Shown one piece after another: positions 47,417-59,505 of a stretch of DNA of 64,000 nucleotides. Location: the NCBI GenBank assembly GCA_022457155.1, contig JAJGOT010001121.1:1-64000 (forward strand), read 5' to 3'. The notes beneath the pieces were generated by a model. It had not been told where the DNA came from. It saw only the letters and a program-made list of their open reading frames with translations, and did no database searches. Positions within the stretch are counted from its first letter, which is position 1; the number at the start of each line of letters is the position of its first letter. The translations under genes were made by a program, and so were the position numbers. Source of the stretch: Cladopsammia gracilis. Its lineage: Eukaryota; Cnidaria; Anthozoa; Scleractinia; Dendrophylliidae.

Positions 47417-48267
47417 CGTCAAACTCCGCGATGTGTCGTCACTATTTGAGGTCGCCCAAACAATATTTGATTTAAGCGCTCAAATACTTGTTATTATTTC
47501 TCTGTAATGTCATTGGATACATCTCAGAAACTTTCGCTGATCTCAGAAACTTTCTTAGAAAATAAGCGCCAAATAAATTTATTTAGGCGCGCATAATTAG
47601 ACACGTGTGCATGAGTGGCATGAGATTTCACGTGGAAAATCAGTATCCATCACATGCACCGTAACTTCTGTTCACTAACCAGACACAAAGCTCGGATACA
47701 ATTTGAGCAAGTAAGTAAGGAAACGAATCTAGGTGGTGTTGATGAATACTATATAATTAAGAGTTTTGAGCAAAGCTACATAATTAATTGAGATGGTTTG
47801 GCTTAAAGCTGACGCAAGTGATAAGAATACGCTCATACATAACTGCGCGTCATGCGAGGATATTTTCGCATATGTTCTGCGTCACACGCAACATGCCATG
47901 CTGCCAAATCGTTGAATGAAAGAGAAAGATTATCTATAAACTTTGTTACGCCGGATAACTGCGTCCAAATTTTAAAATATTCTGAGTCGTTCAACTTACT
48001 CCAAGTTGACACCTTTGTCTGCTGTAGAACATTATTTACAATTCTTTGCAAATGTTTACTAATTGGTCTCGAACGAGAAAGTGCGCTTTTTGAAATCCAA
48101 CACCAAAACGTGGGGCATCTTTTGTTTTAGACCGGCGTTTAATTATCGAATGTTAGCTTTACTAGGAGAGTGATTCTATGCTTGACCCTGACAAGGCGAA
48201 TTCGTAACGTAAGATTTTTTGAAGGGCCTCTTCGCTGTAAAAATCGATAACGGCTTAACACTATCAG
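47417..48267. promoter_or_regulatory. Shared divergent promoter region of the two transposon genes
   Basis: This 850-bp gap separates the first minus-strand exon from the first confident plus-strand exon, so it must hold the 5' ends of both genes. It contains two TCAGAAACTTTC motifs 17 bp apart (47524-47559), the same word repeated in both TIRs. A small 5' exon of the plus-strand gene probably lies here too, because the exon at 48268 starts with an acceptor (CTATCAG) rather than a start codon. No TATA box can be assigned with confidence. Confidence 0.55.
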
Positions 48268-50898
48268 TATGAAAATATTTCCGATGCGTTGGGTGTATTT
48301 TCACCCATACCTGAATTGCTCCCTGATCTGGACGCCATTTCAACTCCTCCATCACCTTGCATTCCCATGCATCCGGCAAGAACTGAACCCGGGCTGTCTT
48401 TTGTTGCTGGTTCAGAGCCGCCGCCGTTTATTCCAACCGTAATTGGGATGAGGCGACACCTATTTGGACTTCATGGTGAAGAGGACATCTATGGTGATTT
48501 ACCGAAGCTAATCAATAAAAAGCTCAGTTTGTGGCGTACATCGTATAAAGTACGAGACGACACGGTAAGTAGGTACATTTTGGAATGTTTAGATTGTGGG
48601 TCTTTACTTTATAGCTTATTTCGGCACTGATGCCTTTTTTTTTGTTCCATGTGCAGTGTTACGCCAACTACTTTCGTGTTGCGAGATTAAGAAAGTCGTG
48701 CTTTTCTTTGGCAATGACCATCGCTGGAAAGGTGGAGAGGGGTGAACTCAAAGCGGGGAAACGAGTTAAGAAGCTGAGACAGAGTCTTTTCGACTTTTTA
48801 AAAGGACTGAGTAGCGACGATCAGGAGAGTGTCATGGAAGACGTTATCGCTGGGAGAAAATTCATTGGCGAATTAAACTGTGAAAAAAGAGTACGTATAG
48901 CAAGTTTATATTGTCAGTTATTTGGTCTTCGTTAATTTTAAAATCATTACCTAATTTTCTACAGAAGTCAAAGAAAACGGCCTCGGCAAGTTACCAACGA
49001 GGGGAAGAGGAAACAGAGGATACAAACGAGGTGAAGGATTTTCTAAAGGGTATTTTGCCATTAGAGTTACGTGAATTTTTATGTTAAATAATTTGTTTCA
49101 TTGCTTAAAACGCAGGTCAAGGAGCAACTTAAACAGGCAATGGAAGACATAGCCAGTTTACGAGAGAAGTTAAAGAAGGTAACGTATTCCTCTTAAAATT
49201 CAAACAGTAAGCATGTTCCTCACTATTAGCTTATTTCTGCATCTCTGATTTAAATTGTTTTTCAAGGCTTTGGATGACAAAAGAAAATTGGAACAAAAAA
49301 TGGAAGAGCATGAAAAAGAAGTACAGAGGATCTTAAACGAGAAACAAAAGGTAAAATTCTAACTAAATGATAGTATATCTTTTGTGAGTGTTTTGATTTC
49401 CCTTCAGTTTGTGTGAGAAAGAACAAATACACGAACTTAATAACGTTTCCGTTGACATTATTTTCAGTGGCATTATGGAGATTTGATTTACTAATTTTTT
49501 GGGCAAATTACACAAGCTTTGGCATAAGTGTGACTGCTCTCTTCTGCTCTCATAGTGGGATTTTGTAAACAAATTCTTAATGTTAAGCAATGTTTATCCT
49601 CAGTTCAAACTTGTTGACAACGATAATGAGTGTCTCAGAAAATGACTTAGCTGTGTGAGCCATATTAAAAAGCGCGAAAACGAAATTAGAACTTTGTACG
49701 TCAGTACGGACAGATTTTGAACAAGCCGGTAGAAAAATACGCTAGTCAGCATGCAGTACATTAAATTGTTTCAATATAATATTCTGCATCACAGTAACTT
49801 TAAATGTTTTTTTAGTCCTTAGAATTTTTCCAGAAACGGGGCCAATATTACAAGGAAGAAATAAACAGTTTAAAGGAGCGTTTATTGGAAAATGCCGCGA
49901 CGGCTGATGCCCCTAAGGTAACGGCCGTTTTGCTTCAAATTTTCTTTGATAGCCACTCGTTATTTTTTTTGTAGGTTTTACTGTTTCAGTTAACAAAGTA
50001 AATCGATTTTGTTTCAGATGCAAAAGAAACAACCTGTAAAGGATACCAGAAAAGAAACGGTAATATTGACATTTTTAACACTGATAGCACTTCAGTGATC
50101 GCCTGACGTATTAGTTTCTACCGCCGTGAGAGCAAAGAATCAATTTCGCTTTAAATGTTGCTGTGCTGCATCTCTTTTCGGTAGGTTACCAGAGCTACTA
50201 GCGGATGGGACGGCTCTGATGGCGATGACAGCGGGAGTGAAGAGGCGGATCACGATAGCAGTGGCTTCGACCAAGTCATATCTGACCTTAAGGTAATATT
50301 AACATTTAGCATAAATTTTATGGTGCCATCGAATGGCGGGGAAATATCGTTATCTTTTAATTATTTTCTTTTTCTAAACCACGCAGCAGACGGGACTTGG
50401 GTCTAAAAGAAAAAGAAAAGTTCACTCATCTGACTCTGAAGTAAGTAGTGCATGTGTTTGGAATTTTATTGTTTATGATTTTTTAGTATATTGTGCACCT
50501 AGTGCATGATTAGATACACCTCGATTTGTGAAAAATTTACCTGAGCATTTACTTTGCAGAGTGATCATGAGCCCCTTCATGAAATGCGTGAGAGGATGCG
50601 AGCACTCGCTGCCACACAACCAAAGGTCGATGAGATTGTTGCGGTAATCGACCGCCGCTATACAGATTGCCCCCAACTGGGTAAAGTAACGGCAGTCAGC
50701 GATGGCTACGTTGAAATCGACTGGCTTGTTCAATCGTACAGGAAAGAATTCAAGCCATATTTAGTTCGTGGCAAAGTTGTTAGTGCCTCAATTCCCTTGA
50801 CTGATGTCCTTATGAGGGACATCAAGCTTGTCAAGGGTAATAAGTTAGATAAGTCTACGCAAAGTGAGTTAAAACTAAAGTACAAAAAAGCGAAGTAA
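48268..50898 (+). CDS. Coiled-coil / possible SH3-like nuclear protein gene, 10 visible exons
   Basis: Exons: 48268-48564, 48657-48890, 48965-49030, 49116-49178, 49267-49350, 49816-49917, 50018-50059, 50185-50292, 50387-50440, 50560-50898 (TAA). Every exon is a multiple of three with phase-0 GT-AG introns, giving 462 residues plus a missing first exon. Order: Pro-rich segment, IYGDLPKLINKKL, a CYANYFRVARLR helical region, a long coiled coil across five exons, an acidic stretch (GSDGDDSGSEEADHD), a basic GSKRKRKV likely nuclear signal, and a compact C-terminal domain (VDEIVAVIDRRYTD...GKVTAVSDGYVEIDW) that may be SH3/Tudor-like. No stop or frameshift. It diverges from the DUF7869-like gene within the same TIRs, so it is probably an accessory or DNA/chromatin-binding partner. 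I do not recognise the family. Confidence 0.75.
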
Positions 50899-52190
50899 AC
50901 TTGCGGATCCTTGTACCCACCCGGGTGTGCCTAACGACATACTACCTTATTACAGGGAATTATCGCTCCATGAAATTATAAACGCGACTTCAAAAATTCG
51001 CCTTGATTTAAGTCTCGTGCTATTTTCTGCGATCTTAATTAAACTGGGAGCTTTAATTTCAGCAAGATTAATTTCTATCATTTTGCCCCAAATTCCGAAT
51101 CATATCCTTAGCTATACCTACTAAAAGAACAGTTTTCTTTGTTTAACACATTTCACACTGTACATTATTCAAGTTCATTCTGGCCCTCGGAGTGCCCTTT
51201 GCCGCATGATTGACTGTAAGTTCCAACAATTACCTCTGGAATACTAACATTTTCTTCCTCAATAGTATACGAGACCTCCGCACTCGCGTTAATGTTCCTT
51301 ATTTGGAAATTGAACCTTTTCGTTCGTGTCAATTTCCTATATTTTAGACTACTTTTTCTTTCAATTCGCGTTAATTTAAGTCGCGTTAATTTCGAATAAA
51401 CACGAGTGTTAATTTTATATAATAAGGTACACACTGGATCTCAGTCAAAAGGATCACTTGGATTAAGGAGATGCGTTTGCTGTTCTCTATTTTCATTTTT
51501 AAAATCTTTACATTGTTTCTTGCGAAGAACTAGGTACCTTTGCACGGCCTTAGGCAAATCTTTCATCAAAATTAACTTACGAAATTTCCCGCACCATAGG
51601 GCGCCGGCTTATACTCGAGGGACCAAGAATGAGTGCTTTATTGTCCAAAGATATAATAGTCCTGTATGCTTATGGTATATTTTGTATTCACTAGAATAAG
51701 GAGCCGAAGATAAGCATAAGCGGAAGCAAAAGAAAAGGGAAAAGTTTTAATTCTTATGCTTGCGCTTATACTTATGCTTATATCTAGCATTCTTCATTCA
51801 CCAAGGACAGGAGAATTGGTTAAATTCACCGAAACATCTGTTTGTTCGTTTCATGTTATTCTATTACAAACTTAGCTCAGCGAAAGTAAAAGTAGTTTAT
51901 TTAAGAATACTTTTTCTGTTAGTGTCGGCATATGGGGAACATCAAAGATACCAACAAGTAGCTACAACGGAATCGATCCATGAGGAGATAACTTCTACAA
52001 TACCGCAAAAACAAAACATGCAACGAAAGATAAATAAATCATTAGTTCTTTTCTCTTAAGTACAAAATGATTGACAATGGCATTCGTTCCTCAAAACTCC
52101 TGAAGACATTTCGAGCCCGAAAGCTATTTTTCTTAAAATTTAGTTTCTAACTAATGGCAGTGTACAAAAACAAAACTTCATTTTGGTTAC
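50899..52190. other. Non-coding interior between the plus-strand gene and right TIR
   Basis: Includes a block of AAGCATAAGC/GCTTATGCTT words (51710-51787) related to 38745-38880 on the other side of the genes. No coding region seen. Confidence 0.45.
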
Positions 52191-54567
52191 TAAACATTCT
52201 GCATATAACAGTATTTATAGCCATTTGGGTCCAAAAACGTTTTAATAATAATTGGATTGGATTTTCTCAGGTACCGTAAATTTTCCAGGATGTGTAATCT
52301 AATTAAACGCTCTTGGAAATGATAGTAATTGTTTAATCCGGGTCTTCTTCTAAAAAGCCTTACTCATCTGTGCGTTTATAAACAAGTTCTTTCTAGTTGG
52401 AGAAAATTTTTACAGACTCGATTATTTTATGCTTCTAACAATGGAAATGTACTCTTGCGCATGAAAACTCATTTTTGAGGAATTAAGTCGAGAACAGCAC
52501 TGACAGAAGTCTAGATTTTGATCATCCGATGAAAGTGTCATGTTTACTTGAAACAAATTGTGGACTCACTGAGGTCACTAAGCTGAATCAAGCTGCGAAT
52601 TAGAGAAGAACAAAGCGAACAAAGTAAAACAGATTAAACGCTTGCATTGATGCAAGAGTAAAAACTGTAACAACATTGTAATAAATTTGCATGTTTTTTA
52701 ACAGTTCCTGAGTGAATTTTATTCACGGCAGTTCCAGGCGCTTGTTTTGTTGTACAAGTATGTAAACAACATCTTTCAGCAATCATGCAGAAATTTTTTT
52801 CTTTTGTCGAAATGGCAGTTAAATCTGTCAAGCTCAGAGTTCCTATTGGCTAATTCAGAGAAAGTTTCTCTACAATCGAGATACTTTATGATAATTCAGA
52901 TAGTTTCTGGTTGCCGTGACAATATGAACTGTTATCACATGTTGAATGTTCTGATCAGTTGATAAAGTCAATGAGGTGCCCTTATTTTTTTCACATTGCT
53001 ACAATCAAATCATGAATTACATACTGAACTGCATTCTTCAGCAGAAACTTTCTACATTTAATACCAGAGACATTCTTGACTAAACTGTTTAAAACATATT
53101 GCACTAAAGCTCCGTAAACTGTCAAAGTAACTGTCAAGTGCCTCAAGTGGTTCATCATGTGTCATTAGCTTTCTGATCAGTCATCGTTCATACCCTTGTA
53201 GTTAAGTACATCTCGCTGCTTTTCTTTGTATGTGTGAAAGACTCTGTAAACATTTTGCAATTTTGCAGGCCAGATCCCGCCTTTTTCGAAACCAAATGGA
53301 ACCTGAGCGGCGTTTACTTGGAGCTAATGAAACAGAAGCAGAGCTAATACAAGGTTACATTATTAGCGAGAATTTCTACTGTCAAATGAGAACAACAGCA
53401 AATAATTTCTTCAGTGTTTTGACTTGATTTCGGCCTCTGTTAATATTTATCCGGAAACTAAAGAACTGCTCGTGCTTTCTTGCAAGCTCCTTGCGGGGTG
53501 ACTGTATTCGAAGGTTTTTAATATGTTTCCCGACGAAAATGTCTGAAAAACACAGCGTCGTTACTGTCGAAATTAAAAGCACCCTTGGATTAAACTCGAC
53601 GCATTTGCTGTTTGTTTAGCGCCAAATTTGTATCAAACACGTTCCCATCGAGTCATTGTGTTATTATCGTTATGTTTCTCGACGCTGCTACGCGATGCGC
53701 GAGTGAACAGTTTTTTGCCGAGGAATCAGGTGAAGAAATCCAGTATATTTTAGTTCTATGCATTCAAGGATTAATTATTAAAAACGAACGAACGTTTACG
53801 TTTTGCATAATGGCTGGAAATTATTATTACAGAGTTGAAAACATCTCGTTGGTTCTTTAATGTGCTATATTAAGCGAAGAACCGAAAGCGGAAAGGAGTA
53901 CTTCTTTTCGACATTTCCGCGGTTATTTCCTTTTAATGGTGACGGTAAATGGGAAGACATCAAAAGAGGGCAACAAATCGATACACAGATCGATACACAG
54001 ACTGCATTGTCTTCGTAACACAGGTTTAACGTATCAGCGATAGTAAGCAAACATTTCTAAAATGGCTCCACGATTGGGATCATACTACTGAAAATTACTT
54101 TCTTTAAGTTCAAAAGCGTTCGCAATCTAAACAATAGCAAGTAGAAGGAATGTAGCTTGAGATATAAAAAACACTTCGAGGAATACATTCCAAACTAGTT
54201 GCGCTAAACCGAGGAAAGTTTCGCAAGAGTTTATGAGTTGTTTAAATTATTCAGTTGAATACGTGCTACGTTGTAAATTACATATGCCGATCTAATTTGT
54301 TAATAATTCAAACTCTAGTTCCTATTGGTACATTCACAGAAAGTTTCTCTGCTTTTTGAGAAACGTTCTGAAAATTCAGATACTTTCTGGTTGCCGTGAC
54401 AATATTAGCCGTTTTCACGGTTCAATGCTTGGTTGATTCTGATTGGTTGATTACTAGAAACTTTCTGAGATTTCAGAAAGTATCGCCAATTTCAGATATT
54501 TTCGCAAAAACGCGATAATTTCTCATTCCAGATTGTTTTGATGTATTCCATTTATCTTTGAAGTAGT
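52191..54567 (-). repeat. Right terminal inverted repeat of the 20-kb element
   Basis: Reverse complement of 34169-36882. It lacks the 365-bp internal duplication of the left arm. It carries the AGAAASTTTCT motifs at 52858-52872, 53042-53055, 54338-54352, 54360-54400 and 54463-54485. The outer half is almost identical to the left arm by eye, while the inner half (below about 53100) has many differences. Confidence 0.85.
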
Positions 54568-55017
54568 AAATTACATACAAAATACTACTTTATGATATAC
54601 CACGGCGATGTCGTAGCAAAAAGGTCTAATAACAGCAACTCGCTTACATGATTTTCGTCTTCAATTTTGCCTTTAACAGAAGCATTATAATTTCAGTGAA
54701 CATTTTTAGAAAGATATTTATAAATGGAAAACGAAACTATAGGTTGAAGTTGAAACAGCTCTATTGTCACCGGTCAATAGGCAGCATTAGTGTGATTTTG
54801 TGCACCAAACAATAAAGGGCCATTAAGTTAAACGTGGATACCTGATGGAGGTGAGGAAAAAAATATACAACTAGTGTGATCGCTATTGATGAGACAATGA
54901 TAATGAATGACAAAATAATTCACATGATGCCGGCAAACCATTTGTTTGCATGTCGTTGTGGTAATTTTAAGTTATCGGCCACTATAAAATTAGTTGCGGG
55001 TATTCTAGAAGACATTA
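54568..55017. other. Intergenic DNA right of the 20-kb element
   Basis: No coding region seen. Confidence 0.4.
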
Positions 55018-55020
55018 TTG

Positions 55021-55266
55021 ATGACCACGATGTCTACTTTAAAACTTGATAGAGATAAAATTCGCTATTTGTCGTTCGAAGAAGTGGTAGAGCAGAGGAA
55101 AGAACTATTTAGTTCCATTAACGGGGACGCGTTCTTTCCATTGTCGTCGTGGTCACAAGAAATTCAACTGTTGTTTTGGAAAACGAGGTTGATGGTATTT
55201 TTCACTTTTTCAAATTCAAAATTGCGAGTCGGCGTGAGGCTTTCGAAAGAATATGTTTTCACTTGA
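55021..55266 (+). CDS. Hypothetical N-terminal exon
   Basis: ATG codons at 55021 and 55030 open a frame with RYLSFEEVVEQRKELF and FPLSSWSQEIQLLFW, which reads as a real folded segment. After about residue 57 a GTTGATGG could be a weak donor, and the frame ends at 55266. An overlapping second frame (55149-55403) stays open further and may indicate a frameshift. Family not recognised. It may be the 5' part of the gene whose last exons are at 56395-57672. Confidence 0.4.
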   Translation: MTTMSTLKLDRDKIRYLSFEEVVEQRKELFSSINGDAFFPLSSWSQEIQLLFWKTRLMVFFTFSNSKLRVGVRLSKEYVFT

Positions 55267-56394
55267 TAAATCTCTCTCGCACAAACGCTTTCCAGAGGCT
55301 GCATAGGAAGCACAGTAACTCTCGCGCTACAACGCCTGATTGTAATAACCTTGGGAACACACAAGTCATCTATCTGCGTAGATTGCGTACCTTTAAGCGG
55401 TAAGCAGACAAGAAAAAACAATCGGCCACACATAGTTTAATTAGATTATACACCATAAACGAGTAAATACATAACAACCGGTGAAAATTTTCGATTTTTT
55501 TTTTCTAAGTGTCTCGCAAATCGACTTCCGGGTGGAAGGATCGACTACAAGAACCCCGAATCGAGTCGAGTCGAGTCGAGTCGAATCGAGTGGATTCGTT
55601 CACATTTTCTACCCTCCCTGCTTGCCGTGTCACATGTGACCAATTATCGATGAGTCGGATCGCCTTTTATAAAGACCGTCGTGTCGAAACGATCACACGC
55701 TTGATAGATCTTTCGTCGCGATATGTTCCTTTCCCATGCACACGCTTAAAGAACGAGGAAGGCTCATGTTGTGTCATTGTTTCATTTGTCCAAATTTCCG
55801 GTGAGCCCGATCGGTGAGCCCGATGTCGACTTTCACGAAGATGGTTCGCGTCGAACCGAGCAAACGCAAACGTTCTCGTGCACACGTTTTAAAGATGAAT
55901 TACAGTTCGTACTGCGCAATCTCAGCTCGGCAATGTTTGTGAAGACTCACAAACAAGGAACGTTTACTAGCGAAAATGAGAATTACGGAACAAACTTACC
56001 TTTACCTTCATTATTAATGTCAGATATCATAGCCAAACAATAATAACAAGTAAAAGAACCCCAAAGTTTTCCCAAAACGACGTTTCAGCTCATCGAGCAT
56101 TCGTAAACATAACGGCCGTAATGGCGGAATCGGTTTACTCAGTGGTTTCTCCCATTTACTCGATGAATGCTATTACCGAAGTGTAACATATCAACAAATT
56201 CAAAACAAAAAATGAAAACAAACCCCGAGATTGCACAGTACAGACTGTAATTCAGCTTTAAGAACGAGGACGGTTCATGTTGTGTTGTTGCCTAAAGCAA
56301 CCACACTTCCGGTCCGTGGAACCACACTTCCGGTTGCTCGGTCCACTCAATCGCGACTTCTTTCCGGTGAGAGTCGAATCATCAAGTGCCTTAG
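55267..56394. other. Non-coding or intronic DNA
   Basis: Contains a (TCGAG)n-type run at 55557-55592, and a CAGTACAGACTGTAATTC block (about 56237) that is inverted near 63457-63480. No exon could be defined. Confidence 0.35.
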
Positions 56395-57672
56395 ACGAAT
56401 CGACTCAGTTTGGGTGTATTGGACATGCTTGAATCTGTTGCATTACAGCTACATGAAGACATGAAGGTAATGTTTAATACAACTTGTCTCGCAATAGCTC
56501 AATCTGCTACGTTGCAGCTACATGAAGAGGGGGTGTTACACTAGGTAATGTTTCATGCAACTTGTCTCGCAACAGCTCAACCTGCTACGTGGAAGCTACA
56601 TGAAGAGGGGGTGTTATACTATGCAATGTTTAATGCAACTTATTTCGCAACAGCTCAATCTTCTACATTGCAACTACATAAAGAGGGGGTGTTACACTAG
56701 GCAATGTCTCATGCAACTTGTCTCGCAATAGCTCAATCTGCTACATTGCAGCTACATGAAGAGGGGGTGTTACACTAGGCAATGATTCATGCAACTTGTC
56801 TCGCAATAGCTCAATCTGCTACATTGCAGCTACATGAAGAGGGGGTGTTACACTAGGCAATGTTTCATGCAACTTGTCTCGCAACAGCTCAATCTGCTAC
56901 ATTGCAGCTACATGAAGAGGGGGTGTTACACTAGGCAATGTCTCATGCAACTTGTGCTCGCAATAGCTCAATCAGCTACATTGCAGCTACATGAATAGGG
57001 GGTGTTACGCTAGGCAATGTTTCCTGCAACTTGTCTCGCATCTGAACCTGCTACATTGCAGCTACATGAAGAGTGGGTGTTACACTAGGTAATGTTTCAG
57101 GCAACTTGTCTCGCCACAGCTCAATCTGCTACGTTACAGCTACATGAAGGTGGGTGTTACACTAGGTAATGTTTCAGGCATCTTGTCTTGTAACAGCTCA
57201 ATCTGCTACATTGCAGCTACATGAAAAGGGGGTGTTACACTAGGTAATGTTTGGTTTACGAGCTATACAAATATTAGATGTTTTACAAATATAGTAGTTT
57301 TCGTACTGTGAATCAGCCTTGCTCTTTTATAAAATCATTTCATTATGTGTTAGCGGATTAGATCCTTCACTACTGGATCCGGTGCTACTATTTCGTTAGA
57401 CTTCGTTACGGTGGTCTTTATTATTACTTGTTTACAATTTCTTTGAAACTGTTACCTTTAACAGTGCGCCTTTTGTTGTTGTTTGTTGTTGTCGCGCAAC
57501 AAAATATTGCGCAAGGTTGGAAATAATTTACTCACTGCTTTTAATTCCTATATAGGTATCAGTATTACCTTCATCTCACAACCCATGTGAGCATACGGAC
57601 AAAGAACTATGGTCACTGGACAAGATGCTAAGTGATTCTGTAAACAAAAAGAAAAGTAAAACGGCTAAATGA
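56395..57672 (+). CDS. Two terminal exons of an unrecognised gene
   Basis: Exon 56395-56466 (after CTTAG, 24 codons, containing LDMLESVALQLHEDMK, donor AAG-GTAATG) and exon 57556-57672 (after CTATATAG, 38 codons plus TGA, ending KKKSKTAK) join in phase 0. The architecture mirrors the last two exons of the RAG1-N-like gene (GLDMAIE, then a short exon ending in a lysine-rich tail), which suggests a related element or gene family. The intron is filled by the 78-bp minisatellite. Upstream exons are uncertain, possibly including 55021-55200. Confidence 0.4.
56440..57247. repeat. 78-bp minisatellite, about 10 copies
   Basis: Units containing GCTACATGAAGAGGGGGTGTTACACTAGG and TGCAACTTGTCTCGCAA recur every 78 bp (for example the CAGCTACATG word near 56593, 56671, 56749 and 56827). 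The first, slightly different unit overlaps the end of the exon at 56395-56466. Confidence 0.9.
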
Positions 57673-57774
57673 AAATCAAAACTTCAATGATTGTAGGATT
57701 AATAAGTTAACTGTAATGCAGAAAAAAATACTTTACAGCTCAAGGTTTTCATCGTGGTGAAGGACTTCGGGAAA

Positions 57775-58803
57775 CCAGGGCCTACTTTAAATTGCACATG
57801 TAACCAGGGCCTACTGAGTTAGTGAATGTAACTAGGGCCTACCTTGGGCACGTAACCAGGGCCTACTGAGTTGGTGAATGTAACTAGGGCCTAGTTTGGG
57901 CATTTAACCAAGGCCTACTGAGTTGATGCATGTAGCTAGGGCCTACCTTGGGCATGTAACCAGGGCCTACTGAGTTGGTGAATGTAACTTGGTCCTAGTT
58001 TGGGCATGTAACCAGCGCCTACTGAGTTGATTATTGTAACTATGGCCTTGTTTGGGCATGTAACCAGGGCATACTGGGTTGGTGCATGTAGCTAGGGCCT
58101 TGTTTGGGCATGTGACCAGCGCCTACTAAGTTGGTGAATGTAACTATGGCCTAGTTTGGGCAGGCAACCATGGCCTACCGAGATGGTGAATGTACCTAGG
58201 GCCTAGTTTGGACATGTAAACAGGGCCTACTGAGTTTGTGAATGTAACTAGGGCCTAGTTTGGGCACGTAACCAGGGCCTACAAGATTGGTGAATGATCT
58301 AGGGCCTAGTTTGGGCACGTTACCAGGGCCTACGAAGTTGGTGAATGTAACTAGGGCCTAGTTTGGGCATGCAACCAGGGCTCTCTGATTTGGTGCATAT
58401 AACTAGGGCTTACTGAATTGGTCCATGTAGCTAGGGACTACCTTGGACATGCAACCAGGGCCTACTGAGTTGGTGAATGTAATCAGGGACTAGTTTGGGC
58501 ATGTAACCAGGACGTACTGAGTTGGTGAATGTAACTAGTGCCTAGTTTGGGCATGTTACCAGGGCCTACTGAGTTGATTAATGTAACTAGGGCCTAGTTT
58601 GAGCATGTTACCGGGGCCTACTGAGTTGATGAATGTAACTATATGGCCATGTTTAGGCATGTAACTAGGGCCTACTAAGTTAGCGAATGTAACTAGGGCC
58701 TAGTTTGGGCATGTAACCAGCGACTACTGTGTTGATGAATGTAACTATGGCCTTGTTTGGGCACGTAAACAGGGCCTACTGAGTTGGTGCATGTAGCTAG
58801 GGC
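57775..58803. repeat. 52-bp satellite, first block (about 20 copies)
   Basis: Unit theme: TAACCAGGGCCTACTGAGTT then GGTGAATGTAACTAGGGCCT then AGTTTGGGCATG. TAACCA starts at 57801, 57853 and 57905, giving a 52-bp period. The two halves of the unit share CAGGGCCTA/TAGGGCCTA, so it is itself an old dimer. The array continues at 61094-61316 and 61797-62055 after insertions. Confidence 0.9.
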
Positions 58804-58996
58804 CAGGAACCCATCAATAGGAGCCTCAATCTCCCATACTTAGCCTTGGAGTCAACCCTTTCCCGAGTAGATTTATTAATAGAACGGCTCTCAGGGGAGG
58901 TTTCGCACGCCCACAGTTCAAAGACCCAATGAAAACAAAGCTATGACAGTGGTATTGTTTTACGTCAAACAGCCCATTAGGCTGTGAAATCAAAAA

Positions 58997-59124
58997 TGGC
59001 GGATAGCGAGGAAAGTTTAGATGACTTATCGGACGAAAGTTCTGATACGGTCGATATCTTGTCGAGCGAATACAGCACATCCTCTGACAGCGAAAGTACG
59101 GGTGTATATAAAAAACCAAATTAG
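58997..59124 (+). CDS. Short acidic frame at the left end of the 2.3-kb element
   Basis: ATG in a good context (AAAAATGGCG) opens 42 codons, MADSEESLDDLSDESS and onward, Ser/Asp/Glu-rich, ending at TAG. This could be the first exon of a transposase or accessory protein. No downstream exon could be identified. A longer frame on the opposite strand is its shadow. Confidence 0.3.
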
Positions 59125-59505
59125 CCGCAAAACTGCGGAACATTAACGTCGTTAACCGTTCTCTCAATAAATATGCGTTGCTCTAAAGGTAGCAACCACC
59201 AAATGCAAACCCGGCAACTGATGGGTTCAAGTGGAGAACCGAAACCATGGTCTTGCCTGAATCATACAGTGGCATAAACTAAACAGCCGCTAGACTGGTA
59301 AACTAATTACCAAATGGAGGTAATATCAATATCGAGCTCCAGACTCAAACAATTCGCAGATATAAAGCGGAGCGAATCGATACTATAAACGCAGCTTTGA
59401 CTAAGACAACTTTCAAAGTTACAGAGCTTTCATTGAAGCTTTTAACTCTCTCTGCTAAACTTGGATCTACATATAATTTTCCGTGACATACTCCTGCAAC
59501 GACAA

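Larger units (their letters stand above)
34169..54567. mobile_element. 20.4-kb two-gene TIR transposon candidate
   Basis: The outer ends read ACTACTTCAAAGATAAATGG inward at 34169 and, inverted, at 54567. Inverted arms extend 2.4-2.7 kb (34169-36882 and 52191-54567). The unique interior holds two divergent multi-exon genes: a DUF7869-like gene on the minus strand (38440-47416) and a coiled-coil gene on the plus strand (48268-50898). Several smaller repeats sit in introns. The outer 1.3 kb of the arms look almost identical and the inner parts are more diverged. I see no clear target duplication. Symmetric TIRs around two co-oriented-outward genes fit a large DNA transposon. I do not recognise a described superfamily with this layout. 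Confidence 0.75.

Noticed and set aside
48176..48379. Minus-strand open frame across the first plus-strand exon
   Set aside because: Shadow of the spliced plus-strand gene, with no splice or motif support.
51165..51434. 89-codon minus-strand frame with a charged composition
   Set aside because: Made largely of repeated GCGTTAATTT-like words. No recognisable domain.
56440..58803. CRISPR-like array
   Set aside because: Units are contiguous tandem repeats without unique spacers, in an intron-bearing animal genome.
58826..59167. 113-codon minus-strand frame
   Set aside because: Overlaps the TIR and is antisense to the acidic plus-strand frame. No motif.
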